Shown here: positions 44,701 to 53,188 of the stretch, piece by piece
Layout of the letters: every line of letters begins with the position of its first letter
Position numbering within the stretch: position 1 is the first letter of the stretch
Source of the DNA: Deltaproteobacteria bacterium
GTDB lineage: Bacteria; Bdellovibrionota_C; UBA2361; SZUA-149; JADZAE01
Length of the DNA stretch: 54,659 bases
Direction of reading: 5' to 3'
Assembly: GCA_020852715.1 (NCBI GenBank)
Contig: JADZAE010000071.1
Coordinates: 1 to 54,659, forward strand
Notes under the pieces: model-generated
The model's database searches: none
What the model was told of the DNA's origin: nothing
The model's input: the letters and a program-made list of their open reading frames with translations, nothing else
Position numbers and translations under genes: made by a program

Positions 44701-47498
44701 ATTTACGACTCAGAGGATTTCGCTTTGATCTGGTAATCTTCAACGAATACCCGGGCGGCTACATGCAGGACTTCCAGCAGGAGCTGGATTTGTTGATCAA
44801 AACCGGCGTTTCGCGCGATACGGTAGAAAAGCGCGGCGGCATATTCCTGCGCTCCATTAATCAGCTCTCGGAAGAAGAGATTGCTCTGCTCCACTCTATT
44901 TCGCGCGTGGTGCTCTATGGAAATCGTGGCACGCTTAAGCAGCAGCTTACCTTCGATCAAGACCTGCCACCTTTAAAGCCGCGACGTAAGTTGGCAGCAA
45001 AAAAACAGGAGACTCCTTTTAAGCCTAACACCGATAGCTGGGAATATTACAATGACTTTGGCGGCTTCACCGATGGCGGTAAAAGCTACTCGCTGGTAGT
45101 AACCAAAGAAAAGCTACCACCCAAGCCCTGGGTCAATATTATCGCCAATAAAGACTTTGGTTTTCTAGTTAGCGAATTAGGTAGTAGTTTTACTTGGAGC
45201 GGTAACAGTCGCGAATACCGGCTTACGCCTTGGTCCAATGACCCGACTAGAGATGTTTCCGGCGAAATCATTTACATGCGCGACATGGAGAGCGGCAATT
45301 ACTGGTGCCCGACTCCGCGCCCGGTGGCCCCAACGCAGCCGGTGGTGGTGGAGCACGGCTTTGGCTTTTCTAAGTTTACTACTTCCAGCCACGACATCGG
45401 CTCTGTGCTGACTATGACCACCTCCCCAACAGAACCGGTTAAATGGTGGCATTTAGAGCTAACCAATCAAACAGCGGAGGAGAAACAGATCGAGGTGTTC
45501 CTCTATTTGGATTTGGTACTAGGTGTTAACCGAGAAGACAATTACCGTTATCTGGCAACAGGCTACGATTCGGAAGCACAAATGTTGTTTACTTCCAATC
45601 ATTTCAATATCGACTTCTCGCAGCGCATCGCGTTTATGGGTAGTAACTTGGCCATCCACTCCTATACGACCAACAGGTTTGAATTTGTTGGTCGCAATCG
45701 AAGCACAGCTAACCCGGTTGCTTTGGAGCTTACCGCTTCGAGTTCGGGCTTGGGCGGCTTAGTCAGTTCCTCCAAGAACCAGCCGGTAGCACTTTCCAAT
45801 ACTGTAGGCACCGGATTAGATACCTGCTCAGTAATCAAGGTGCAGGTAGAGCTACTTCCGGGCAGTAAGCAAAACGTTCTGTTTTACTTGGCTAACGGCG
45901 TTTCTATGGATGAGGCGCGCGTGTCTTCGCCGAAATATCGTCAAATCAGAACTTACGATGCGGCCTTGGAGCAGACCAGGAAAAATTGGGCGAACACCAA
46001 TGATGTCATTCAGGTAAAAACTCCGGAGCGTTCTTTTGACTTAATGCTCAACGGCTGGCTCATGTATCAAACCATCAGCTGTCGCCTCTGGGCACGCACC
46101 GGCTTTTACCAATGTTCGGGCGCTATTGGTTTTCGCGATCAGCTCCAAGATTCCATGGCGCTGCTTTATATTGACCCACAGAAAACCAAAGAGCAGATTC
46201 TGCTCCACGCCGGTCGGCAGTTTGTCGAAGGCGATGTGCAGCATTGGTGGCATCCGCCATTTGGCAAGGGTATCAGAACGCGCGTGTCGGATAACTATCT
46301 CTGGCTTCCTTATGCAGTGCTCGAATACATACGAATAACCGGAGATACAGACATACTTGACGAGCAAGCGGGACTATTGGAGTCGCCGCTCTTGGAGCCT
46401 AACCAGCATGAGCTTTACAATACGCCCGTGGTCTCCAGTCGCCGTGTTTCCATTTACGAACACTGCATGATGGCCTTGCAACGCGCACAGTACCTAGGCG
46501 ATCACCGCCTGCCGTTGATCGGCTGCGGAGATTGGAATGACGGGCTAAATACCGTTGGCGCTGAGGGCAAGGGCGAATCGGTTTGGCTAGGATGGTTTAT
46601 CGCACATATACTAGAGCGCTTTTCGGATATGGTAGTGCTTCGAGGCGATACAGCCAAGGCTGTCGAGCTGCGTCGCCGCGCCCGCGAGCTAGTAGAAGCA
46701 ATTGATGCTGAAGCTTGGGATGGTAATTGGTACAGGCGCGCTTACTTCGATGACGGCACCCCGATGGGCAGTAAGCTTAACGCCGAGTGTCAGATTGACT
46801 CGCTCACGCAGTCATGGAGCGTAATTGCCGGTGGCGGCGACAAGAATAGGCAACGCCAAGCAATGGAAAGCGTTTATACCCATTTGGTAAACGATAAACA
46901 TCGACTGATTCATCTGCTCTGGCCGCCCTTTGTCGATAACAAACCAAACCCCGGCTACATCCAGGGTTATCCGGCAGGCTTAAGAGAAAATGGTGGTCAG
47001 TATTCGCACGCTGCCGCCTGGGTCGTCATGGCTGCAGCCTTACTTGGTGACGGAAACAAAACGCTGGAACTTTTCCAGATGATCAATCCGATCACACACA
47101 CTGACACGCATGACAAGGTGATCATGTATAGAACTGAGCCTTATGTAACCTGCGGCGATGTTTACGGCGCCTATCCGCATGTCGGACGTGGTGGCTGGAG
47201 CTGGTACACAGGTTCTAGCGGTTGGCTCTATCGTGTAGCCGTTGAGCATATACTGGGAATTAAGGTTAGCGGCGATACATTCACCGTTGATCCTTGCCTC
47301 CCAAGCACATGGGATCGGTTTAGCGTGAAGTTTAAGCACCGCGGAGTAATTTACCATATCGCTGTCAGCAATCCCGATAAAGTTCAACGTGGGGTAAGCA
47401 GCTTCAAACTTGACGGCAAGGAAATCGGTGGCCACATGGTTTGTGCTCAGAATTTCGCCGCCGGCGAAGAGCACCGCATTGAAGTCGTGCTCGGCTAG
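38733..47498 (+). CDS. ndvB: Cyclic beta-1,2-glucan synthase (NdvB/Cgs type)
   Basis: The 2921-residue protein matches the giant cyclic glucan synthases. Membrane helices lie near 408-435 and 440-465, followed by a GT84 glycosyltransferase domain with TLDNDSQLP (about 626), HDLIEGVFVRCG (about 741) and QQRWIRGDWQ (about 774), the usual D, D and Q-x-x-R-W residues. More helices lie around 840-970. A central region and two glycoside phosphorylase-like N-domains follow, then a GH94-type barrel with the general-acid block CGDWNDGLN (about 2597) and GGQYSHAAAW (about 2754). The enzyme initiates, elongates and cyclises glucan at the inner membrane. Known homologues are slightly shorter (about 2800-2870). 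No ndvA-like exporter is adjacent; the SbmA-like gene upstream belongs to another family. Confidence 0.93.
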   Translation: MAFSHLTKSHDKLEKPLRNEVLSRDLLVQRALELAEYYSQVKLRGRAVKLQQRFKENCSILNEAYFAFSLAAKNKEVLTAGAEWLLDNYHIIDEQVREIRRDLPKNYYRALPKLVDAEWRGFPRVYRLVCNFISHTDSVVETEALTAFVDSYQSRNVLLLGELWAIPIMLRLALVENLRRLATTSLHVAEQRRQAEKLCQETIEITKSTNTDLLVNLITQLNRQPQFLETSAAYIIRKLRSLGGQANLALQWIDQQLRERGIDPAEAVRIEQQSQAQDQISFGNCITALRTVDSLDWRNWFERVSHVDAVLRDDPFKVYTQSDFITRDLNRHSIEELSRLSGFSEVDVAKKAVELAKEKAGADLDNKNDIRYQHVGYYLIDDGYELLKQALGLKSGLGDALKAWAKRHTFALYFSAIISVIAILLAAALYYSHLRHGSTLWIVLACIFMPLSLSEYAIQLVQWAVTKITRAKPLPKLDFDEGIPDEARTLVTVQTIFSHTDQIDHTIELLEVRSLANHDENIGYGILADLCDAQTEVLSGDLGVIKHAEMLINRLNERYCHNKTKRFFIMFRRRLYNPNEGKFMAWERKRGKIMELNRWLRGADHTTFNVIIGDQEFMKSARYVLTLDNDSQLPVGTAKKMIGAIAHPLNRPIFDEDKGIVVKGYSLLQPRVGITLHSGNATLFSSVFSGHSGLDPYTRTVADVYQDLFKEGSYIGKGVYDVDAFEKALHGRFGENTLLSHDLIEGVFVRCGLLSDVEVFDDFPLRYHAQAKRQQRWIRGDWQILPFIFPRIPANPDEQPLALSRKGIAHIPGQTYSYSNPLSALSRWKIIDNLRRSLANISLFFLFISLWAFAPGNPVVWLGGFLLIYSFSFYIQGLRLIFDLPLGFSFSTWIVSLINDFRKNLLLTFFNLMLVPHQGYIAANAIITTLYRIFISKKKLLEWETAYATERRLGTSLMDFVKHMLPAQRIVALTIPFSVYFYQPRFLNFMVSFYAVWLLAPVIAWAISRPIKHKTRLLEENEKTYLRQVAFETWGYFDTFLCPDYNYLIPDNLQVVPSRVVAERTSPTNISLSVLATISAYDLGFTTLYASVDRVYNVVKSLGKLERYRGHFLNWYAIRDLRPLFPRYVSSVDSGNMVGHFIAVREAASGFAIAPLISAQHIGHFIKLLRNYQNLPASTAQSWQGKFSSFGKLADYLKLFSELKKFRHDLGPVPMAAQLQKLTDELLALEPLFAWAEHLPLLKALSERQVMPSKLKSTDRILHGRTATLSLITKLTNRLLKLEQITNLSLLNEDEKIRFAELIAALKMAKEKAENMSSQLAFINSELGRLIKEADFRFLTDPQKNLLTIGFNVDTGQKDNSFYDLLASEARLASLVAIAKGDLPQTHWFKLNRALTETLGGKALLSWSGTMFEYLMPLLVMKEYPTTLLAETYRAVVKTQRLYARLRFVPWGISESAYSGVDFEKTYQYRAFGIPGLGLKRGLAEDLVVSPYSTMLALMVDAPEGVKNLKRLEVDELRGQYGFYEAVDYTPERLSADEKCHVVRSFLAHHQGMSLISINNLLNNNIFQERFHANLSIRACELLMQEKFPTRIPILVPHRAEVNALGNGDHETKAEPTQIFNTPHTLIPRTRILANRRYTLIMDNAGSSYSYVDTDMALIRWQENGMTNDSGTYIYLRDLDAGNYWSATYQPTCVEPDNYEVIFSPDKVEYKRRNFGLTSRMEVAVSPEDNLEVRRVTLVNTSNRLRNIELTSYGEVALTHRKGDLAHPAFSKMFISSEHVEDYDALIFQRRPRSDHDRKLFMFHLINMPVVWAPTQYETARQRFVGRGLSVKSPIVMENTRPLSRTVGTVLDPIFSLRNRVEIKPGESQQLAFVTGFAESHEETLQLVKKYREMQYVTRAFEMAWSHSDIELRHQQFSIGRVRDYQKLANLVLFNITKLRGAAEIVKRSRLSQSALWRFGISGDDPVVLVVLNDAEQIKFAEDLVLAHEYLRLRGFRFDLVIFNEYPGGYMQDFQQELDLLIKTGVSRDTVEKRGGIFLRSINQLSEEEIALLHSISRVVLYGNRGTLKQQLTFDQDLPPLKPRRKLAAKKQETPFKPNTDSWEYYNDFGGFTDGGKSYSLVVTKEKLPPKPWVNIIANKDFGFLVSELGSSFTWSGNSREYRLTPWSNDPTRDVSGEIIYMRDMESGNYWCPTPRPVAPTQPVVVEHGFGFSKFTTSSHDIGSVLTMTTSPTEPVKWWHLELTNQTAEEKQIEVFLYLDLVLGVNREDNYRYLATGYDSEAQMLFTSNHFNIDFSQRIAFMGSNLAIHSYTTNRFEFVGRNRSTANPVALELTASSSGLGGLVSSSKNQPVALSNTVGTGLDTCSVIKVQVELLPGSKQNVLFYLANGVSMDEARVSSPKYRQIRTYDAALEQTRKNWANTNDVIQVKTPERSFDLMLNGWLMYQTISCRLWARTGFYQCSGAIGFRDQLQDSMALLYIDPQKTKEQILLHAGRQFVEGDVQHWWHPPFGKGIRTRVSDNYLWLPYAVLEYIRITGDTDILDEQAGLLESPLLEPNQHELYNTPVVSSRRVSIYEHCMMALQRAQYLGDHRLPLIGCGDWNDGLNTVGAEGKGESVWLGWFIAHILERFSDMVVLRGDTAKAVELRRRARELVEAIDAEAWDGNWYRRAYFDDGTPMGSKLNAECQIDSLTQSWSVIAGGGDKNRQRQAMESVYTHLVNDKHRLIHLLWPPFVDNKPNPGYIQGYPAGLRENGGQYSHAAAWVVMAAALLGDGNKTLELFQMINPITHTDTHDKVIMYRTEPYVTCGDVYGAYPHVGRGGWSWYTGSSGWLYRVAVEHILGIKVSGDTFTVDPCLPSTWDRFSVKFKHRGVIYHIAVSNPDKVQRGVSSFKLDGKEIGGHMVCAQNFAAGEEHRIEVVLG

Positions 47499-47520
47499 AC
47501 CCATGTTATTCTCTTGAAAA

Positions 47521-47830
47521 CTCGCTCCCATGTTGCGAGTGTTAGCGAACAACTGGGTCGCCGGCGTGTCGATTCCCCAATGATCTTAAAAGTGGCGGCT
47601 AATGCCGAGAAATGTTTGGTTCACGCGATCCTCAAGCGACTCAGTCGCTTCGCAACATGGGTCGCGCTTCACGGGGGACATGACTTTTGCTGCGTCTAGC
47701 CATCTTATACCAAAATCAAAACACGACATCCTTAGTGAGCAACTTGTGTATTAGACTCAGGATCGACGGTCGCCCGTGAATCGCCATCGGCGTAAGAAAA
47801 TGCCGCGGTGGCACTGGGTGCGCATGACAG
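47521..47830 (+). repeat. Intergenic repeat family A, copy 5
   Basis: The core AGCGAACAACTGGGTCGCCG lies near 47543-47562. The right-end block AACTTGTGTATTAGACTCAG ends near 47760, and ATCGGCGTAAGAAAATGCCG at 47786-47805 is the inverted form of a segment in the copy at 22.3 kb. The remaining bases up to 48047 show no gene. Confidence 0.65.
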
Positions 47831-48047
47831 CAGTGTAGCGAAGCGAAACGCTGGCTTGCTAAAAATATGTAGCATCTCCTTTTATTTGGACAAGGCTTAC
47901 ATACTGTGCGTGCGCAGTTAAGCCCCCTAAAACTACGCCTAAATAAACCCCTGCCCCCATCTTGCCTTACTCTCCCCGACCCTATATATTTCCAACTTCA
48001 TAATATTGTGTCTGCGCCTGATTAGCGAACCATTACGGGAGAAGAAT

Positions 48048-48926
48048 ATGAAAGGAATAATCTTAGCCGGCGGAAAAGCAACTCGACTCTATCCAGCAAC
48101 CAGCGTTGTTTGCAAACAGCTGCTGCCTGTTTATGATAAGCCAATGATTTACTACCCGCTTTCAACTCTCATGTTGGCCGGCATCAAAGATATTTTAATT
48201 ATTTCTACGCCCGAAGATCTGCCTAGCTTTGAAAAGTTACTCGGTTCCGGCGAGCAGCTGGGAATGAAGTTCTCTTATAAAGTGCAGCTTAAGCCGGCAG
48301 GGCTCGCTGAGGCTTTTATTATCGGCGAGGAATTTATCGGAAAAGATCACGTATCTTTAATTCTTGGCGATAATATCTTTTACGGCCACGGCATCAAAAA
48401 TATGCTTCAAGATGCCGCCAAGAAAGCCAAAGGTGCAACAGTGTTTGGCTATTATGTAAATGACCCGGAGCGCTATGGTGTTGTGGAATTTGATAAAAAC
48501 TGCCGCGCCATCACCATTGAGGAGAAGCCGGCCAAACCCCGCTCCAATTATGCTGTAGTGGGACTCTACTTCTACGACAACTCAGTCATCGAAGTTGCAA
48601 AGAACATTAAACCCTCAACGCGCGGCGAACTAGAAATCACCGACGTCAACCGCATTTACTTAGAAAATAATTCCCTCGACGTGCAAATCATGCCTCGCGG
48701 ATATGCCTGGCTCGACACAGGCACCTTCGGTTCATTCGCCGATGCCGCGCTATTCATCAAAACCATCGAAGAACGCCAAGGCCTAAAAATCGGCTGCATC
48801 GAAGAAATAGCCTACCGCATGGGCTACATCGACGCCGAACAACTGCGTAAAGTTGCCCTGCCGCTAGAAAAATCCGGTTACGGCACTTACTTGCTAAACC
48901 TTTTAGATCATACGGTGCTTGAGTAG
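48048..48926 (+). CDS. rfbA: Glucose-1-phosphate thymidylyltransferase
   Basis: The enzyme makes dTDP-glucose from glucose-1-phosphate and dTTP, the entry to dTDP-rhamnose and other deoxysugars of surface polysaccharides. The 292-residue protein has the nucleotide-binding GGKATRLYP (about 8-16), [17 protein letters not shown], the metal and substrate block [21 protein letters not shown] and WLDTGTF. Length is typical. The ATG at 48048 has GGGAGAAG upstream; an in-frame GTG/TTG-type extension to 48006 is not needed. No rfbB, rfbC or rfbD is adjacent, so the rest of the pathway must lie elsewhere. Confidence 0.93.
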   Translation: MKGIILAGGKATRLYPATSVVCKQLLPVYDKPMIYYPLSTLMLAGIKDILIISTPEDLPSFEKLLGSGEQLGMKFSYKVQLKPAGLAEAFIIGEEFIGKDHVSLILGDNIFYGHGIKNMLQDAAKKAKGATVFGYYVNDPERYGVVEFDKNCRAITIEEKPAKPRSNYAVVGLYFYDNSVIEVAKNIKPSTRGELEITDVNRIYLENNSLDVQIMPRGYAWLDTGTFGSFADAALFIKTIEERQGLKIGCIEEIAYRMGYIDAEQLRKVALPLEKSGYGTYLLNLLDHTVLE

Positions 48927-48960
48927 GGGCATTGTCTTACTTGACAGACTTTCTATTTTC

Positions 48961-50034
48961 TTACTGACGCAGTTGAATAAACTCTTTGTCCGTTACCAGC
49001 TTAACGGCAGCGGGCAGAGAAAAACGATTGTCATCGGTTGCCGAATAAACCCCGGAGGCCCCTCGATAATCCTTCAGCGTATGAAAATACCGATTCACAA
49101 ATTGTCGAGAGCGTTCTTTTTTTAGGGCATCATTTATTATCATAATAATATCAAAGCCGTTGTTACTCGCTATCCGCGTAGCATTATCACCATAACGACT
49201 TATATACTTCTTGGTATATTCACCTGTCGCGTCGCTAGCATTTACATACCATTGGTTAATCAGTGCTCCATCACTAGCCTTTACTTCTTCCTTATCCTCA
49301 AACATTTCAAAGCCAAACAATGGCAGGGAGACCCCATATTGCCTAAGTTGTTTAGCCAAAACTGCCAGCTGTCCGGGCAAAAGAGCTAGCATAATGGCAT
49401 CAACATCCTTTTTTGTTTTGATCTTAGCAATAATAGAGCGAATATCCCTATTGTCGTATGCGATGTCTTCTTCTATGACTAGTTCGATTTTATTCTTAGC
49501 GGCTATTTTAAAGCTATTTTTCACAGCTAATCCACCATCATGAAGCGTCGTAAGAGCAATGATTTTTTTGTAGTTTCTTCGCTCTGCCTCTTGAACAGCA
49601 ACCTCAGCTTCGACTTCCGGCGTGGCCCAATGATTCATTACATAATTGCGGTTCGCGCAGACTGTCTTGTCTGAAGCAATAGCGATCATGGGAATTTTTT
49701 GCCGTTCTGCTAACGGAGCTAAGGCATTACTCGTGCCGGAAGTCATAGTGACAACAGCATCAATGTCGTCGACACTCCTTAATTTATTGAAAGCAGTAAT
49801 AGTATTGCGTGAGACCATGCTATCATCTTCAAAGATAAGCTGCATAGCCTGTTGATCTTCCTTCGACAAACTTTCATAAGCCAAGAGCATCCCATTTTTT
49901 AGGGACTGACCGAAAAACATACCTTCTCCTGATAAAGCAAGGATAATTCCGACTTTAAAAGGCCTAGCTTCTTGAGCACGAACAAAAGCAGCGTTACACA
50001 GCAACAGAATCGCAATATATATTAGTCGAAACAT
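48961..50034 (-). CDS. Type 1 periplasmic binding protein (LivJ-like)
   Basis: The 357-residue protein has a signal peptide (IYIAILLLCNAAFVRAQ) and a mature part starting FKVGIILALSGEGMFFGQSL. This is the classic opening of branched-chain amino acid-type periplasmic binding proteins (Peripla_BP_6). Later landmarks are LIFEDDSMVSRNTITAF, VVTMTSGTSNALAPLAE and IIALTTLHDGGLAVKNSF. It would capture an amino acid or other small molecule for an ABC importer or a receptor. No permease or ATPase gene is adjacent, so it is either an orphan or a sensory component. It converges on rfbA with only 34 bp between. Confidence 0.82.
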   Translation of the reverse strand: MFRLIYIAILLLCNAAFVRAQEARPFKVGIILALSGEGMFFGQSLKNGMLLAYESLSKEDQQAMQLIFEDDSMVSRNTITAFNKLRSVDDIDAVVTMTSGTSNALAPLAERQKIPMIAIASDKTVCANRNYVMNHWATPEVEAEVAVQEAERRNYKKIIALTTLHDGGLAVKNSFKIAAKNKIELVIEEDIAYDNRDIRSIIAKIKTKKDVDAIMLALLPGQLAVLAKQLRQYGVSLPLFGFEMFEDKEEVKASDGALINQWYVNASDATGEYTKKYISRYGDNATRIASNNGFDIIMIINDALKKERSRQFVNRYFHTLKDYRGASGVYSATDDNRFSLPAAVKLVTDKEFIQLRQ

Positions 50035-50090
50035 AGTTCCCCTCCCTCAGCGCTACCCACTAACACACCTTCCACTACCAGATCAAGGCT

Positions 50091-50290
50091 GTATCCGTTC
50101 ACGACTTTTACCGAGTTTCTATATAAAAGCTCCCAGAGGGGGTAAGTTTTGCGAAGCAAAACTAAGGGGGGACAGAGACTAAGCCTTCACAAGATTAGTC
50201 GTTTCCGATGAGGAAACGTCAATAAATTTTATAATATTCATGTTTCTAATATCCCTGAAATTTTAATGAAAATTATCCCGTGAAGGCTTA
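50091..50290 (-). repeat. 111-bp TIR element plus flanking module (copy 2, inverted)
   Basis: Positions 50180-50290 carry the perfect 11-bp terminal repeats TAAGCCTTCAC and GTGAAGGCTTA and the CGTTTCC/GGAAACG hairpin. The similarity to copy 1 continues to TGTATCCGTTC at 50091-50101, over about 200 bp with only scattered differences, in the opposite orientation. The edge at 50290 supplies the stop codon that truncates the adjacent metallophosphoesterase pseudogene. Flanking AAAGCTCCCAGAGG (50126) and AAAGCTCTCAGAGG (50295) are 14-bp imperfect direct repeats. Confidence 0.8.
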
Positions 50291-51220
50291 AAACAAAGCT
50301 CTCAGAGGACCTGTTGTATGTGGAGCACCGATGATTGTGCCATAAGGGGTCGAGCCGTCAACGACTCCCATATATACGCCAGTTTCATTTACGGCGTTAG
50401 AAGCAGGATCAGGGATATTTTTCATATTAATGATGGAACTGCTAATGTGGACTACTAGAGTTTTCTCGTTCTCAAAAGTTGAGCCCATCCAGAATTGATC
50501 GTGATTGCCAATGACTTGATACCAGGGTATGGATTTATCAAGTCCGGCCGCTTTGTATGGTTTTTGATAATTGATACTGTCAGCACCTAAATTAGCTCCA
50601 GAACTTGGCGTTATCACCTGACCATCTAAAACATCAATAAACCATCTTAGCCCGTTATATTGAGCATTATTGATATCATCGCCAAGGGAAATACCAAAGT
50701 CGATCGGAGACTTTTCGTGAAGCTTATTAATTGTTTGGATGGCCGCATCCAGCACATGCGTTGTGGAGAGTAAAATTGGCGAATATCCTGAAGACATCGG
50801 AGCATATTGCGGGCTAGCATAAAGTGTTAGGCTGATATAGATTGGTTACGCTGGCGATTCTTCGTCAGCAATATGAATATCAGAAATAGAAAAGAAGGAT
50901 AGTAACCGAGCAGCATTTGGAGCACCGGAGTATACCGGCGCCAGCTCAGTTCGTTTGTCATAGGCTAAGCCTGTGCCCTTTTCCCAAGCGCTGTAACCAT
51001 ATTCGGCTTACAAAGAAACTTGATCGCGTCTGATTTGAGTTGTGTTTGCAGGAATGGCAACGGGGAGAATCTGCTGCTCAACGGTAGTATAAACTTTTTT
51101 GGCGATTGGCTATCCTTCGGTTAGTAAATTCGATGATCCGTCACCACCGCAGCTTGTCAGTTGCAAATCTGCTACTACTGAAATACAAAAAATTAGCAGA
51201 TTTAATTTATTGTTTTACAT
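50288..51220 (-). pseudogene. Metallophosphoesterase lipoprotein gene, decayed
   Basis: A single frame from 51220 encodes a lipoprotein signal (LLIFCISVVADLQLTSC), then AEYGYSAWEKGTGLAYDKR, LLSFFSISDIHIADEESPA, LGDDINN and VIGNHDQFW. The D-x-H, GD and GNHD motifs are calcineurin-like, and the layout resembles the TIGR03768 metallophosphoesterase family. The frame is broken by TAA at 51217-51215, TAG at 51112-51110, TAA at 51010-51008 and TAA at 50848-50846. There is no frameshift. The 3' end is lost where TIR element copy 2 begins. The expected catalytic C-terminal His motifs are missing. Confidence 0.8.
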
Positions 51221-51318
51221 CTCTCGTCATTCCCCTATTAAGCAACATGTTATTTCTTGCCATAAGATATCGGTTATCCATAAATTATGGCAACAAAATA
51301 TATGTGATGGGAAGAAAT

Positions 51319-52043
51319 ATGGGCATAACAAATGGCTATGAAATATTTGCTGATTTTTATGATGGTTACATTAATGGCACCTTTCCACAGTTACATTAAA
51401 ATATCTCAATTTAATAAAGTTAATAATTGGAAAGTTTAATCTTGCTCCGGATAACATTCTAGATTTTGCCTGCGGCACTGGTCTTCTAATATCCTTTATG
51501 TCGGAAAGTAGCTTTGCTAATGTCGAGGGGGTGGACAACAGCAGCGAAATGTTGAGAAGTGCAAAAGACAAAGGACTGCGTGTATTTCACGGCAACATGC
51601 AAACCTTAAGCCTAAACAGAAAATATGATCTTATTGTTGCCTTTGATGCGCTCGGGCACATAACCACCAGCGAAGATTGAAATGCTGTCTTTTCCAACGT
51701 CGCCAACCACCTTGTCAAAGATGGAGTATTTCTCTGCGACGGAGGAACCAGGCAAAAGGCCTTAAGCATGATCAGGCAAGAATTTAAATATGACTCCGGG
51801 GATTACTCTTTTACCTGGACAACCACAGGCGATAGTCCATTCATCGACGTGCAAATGGATATTTTACAAAAGCAAACGGGACCGCATTTTATCGAAAAGC
51901 ATAAACTACTCAGCCACCATATTGAAGACTTAATCTTAACTGCAAAAGATTCCTCGTCTAGTCTTCAGCTCATCTTTGCTACACTAGAGCCGCTGGTCAA
52001 AGGCAGCGGCTCTTTTATCTCCTGTTTTAGAAAAGAGTGCTAG
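51319..52043 (+). pseudogene. Class I SAM-dependent methyltransferase, decayed
   Basis: The reconstructed protein starts MGITNGYEIFADFYDGYI and has the SAM-binding motif ILDFACGTGLL, the acidic VEGVDNSSEM, then MQTLSLNRKYDLIVAFDALG and VSNVANHLVKDGVFLCDGG-like blocks, ending in SFISCFRKEC. A one-base loss near 51396 causes an early TAA at 51397. A TGA at 51678-51680 replaces what should be Trp in SED-x-NAVF. The family methylates small molecules or proteins; the target is unknown. The last bases overlap the convergent SPFH gene by 4 bp. Confidence 0.8.
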
Positions 52044-52858
52044 CGTAACGGCAAAAGGACATTAGCCCCGCCCTGGCTAACAACGACGCTTTGCGGGGAT
52101 TTACCATCCCATTTTTTTGCAATCTCTAATTCAATAACTGTTGGCGATAATTGCAAAGCTTCGCCTTTAATTTTGACGGCTTCGGCCTCCGCTTTAGCAT
52201 TAACTACAGTAATCTCTGCTTCTTTCTGTGCTTTTTTAAGCTCATATTCCTTAGCGAAAGCCTGCTGCTCGGTTACCTGTTTTAATTCAATCGCTTTCTC
52301 TAGTTCGTCGGTAAGATCAATGTTTGTAATCGGAATATCACGCACATCAAGTAGCCCGGCTAGTTCCTCTTGCACCTTCGTAAGAACAGATTGCTTGATT
52401 TTATCGCGATTCTTAACCAACTCCTCTGCGCGAAATTGTGCAGTAACAAGCTTAATGGAATCTTGGATACGAGGATCGAGCAAGGAACTATACGGATTGC
52501 CGGCATATTGTTGATATAGCTCAACTACCTTGCTCTCAGGAATGCGAAATAAAACAGCGAAACTTATTTCCACAGTCTGTAAATCAGAGCTAAAACTGCC
52601 TGCTCTTCCCGATACTGTCGTTTGCTGAATAGGAACTAATACTATTTTCTCCAGCAGCGGGAGTTTAAACGTAAAACCTTCCGGTAATACTTGCGGGTTC
52701 ACTCGCCCCAAAGTCACAGAAATACCACGATGCCCGGGCGGCACGATACTGTATGCCCCACTACCCAAAACGAATAACACAATAAGTATGGCCACCATAA
52801 CTCCCGTGGCTCCCTGTGAGTTCGGCGCCATCTTAGCGATTTTCAATCTTTCTTCCAT
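52040..52858 (-). CDS. Prohibitin/SPFH-domain membrane protein
   Basis: The 272-residue protein has one N-terminal membrane helix (VMVAILIVLFVLGSGAYSIV, about 20-39) and an SPFH/band 7 domain (about 40-215). Landmarks include VPPGHRGISVTLGRVNPQVLP, a LQTVEISFAVLFRIPE stretch and IPITNIDLTDELEKAI. A helical Ala/Glu/Lys-rich segment (about 190-235) follows. Such proteins form large membrane-associated cages or rings and modulate FtsH-type proteases or membrane domains. The start is the ATG at 52858, with GAGGAATTTAATT upstream; a longer ATG at 52873 is less likely. No FtsH gene is nearby. Confidence 0.88.
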   Translation of the reverse strand: MEERLKIAKMAPNSQGATGVMVAILIVLFVLGSGAYSIVPPGHRGISVTLGRVNPQVLPEGFTFKLPLLEKIVLVPIQQTTVSGRAGSFSSDLQTVEISFAVLFRIPESKVVELYQQYAGNPYSSLLDPRIQDSIKLVTAQFRAEELVKNRDKIKQSVLTKVQEELAGLLDVRDIPITNIDLTDELEKAIELKQVTEQQAFAKEYELKKAQKEAEITVVNAKAEAEAVKIKGEALQLSPTVIELEIAKKWDGKSPQSVVVSQGGANVLLPLR

Positions 52859-53004
52859 AATTAAATTCCTCAAGCCAATATCTGTAATTTTTATAAATCC
52901 TCAACGAAACATTTCTCTCTGCTCTAACATACTCAGTAATGATTGGGGACAAAATAGTTAGCTCTTCGCGCAAATTTAGCTCACGATGTGCATCCGTTAA
53001 GACG

Positions 53005-53092
53005 AAACGTAGCATTTTGCAAAATGAGTGTCCGATTAGGAATGGAGAACCTTTGGCTGACTACCGATATTTTTAAACAAAATGCTACGTTT
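53005..53092. repeat. 88-bp mini inverted-repeat element
   Basis: AAACGTAGCATTTTG (53005-53019) and CAAAATGCTACGTTT (53078-53092) are perfect 15-bp inverted repeats, 58 bp apart. There is no reading frame between them. It looks like a MITE or the remnant of an insertion sequence. It is unrelated to the TAAGCCTTCAC element. Confidence 0.6.
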
Positions 53093-53100
53093 TAATTGGG

Positions 53101-53165
53101 CAGTGAAACATTCATCCATGAGTTGTTTCACTGTATTACGCGCCCGAATCGGCATTTCGGGCGCG
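53101..53165 (-). terminator. Two hairpins after a surface-protein gene
   Basis: CGCGCCCGAA/TTCGGGCGCG (53139-53165, 10-bp stem, 7-nt loop) lies 24 bases after the stop of the minus-strand gene. CAGTGAAAC/GTTTCACTG (53101-53133) follows. Neither has a T-run. They may terminate or stabilise that transcript. Confidence 0.5.
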
Positions 53166-53188
53166 GGGCTGTAGCAAAAGCCGCTTTA

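Noticed and set aside
48006..48047. N-terminal extension of rfbA
   Set aside because: It lacks a ribosome-binding site. The ATG at 48048 has one and gives the normal family N-terminus.
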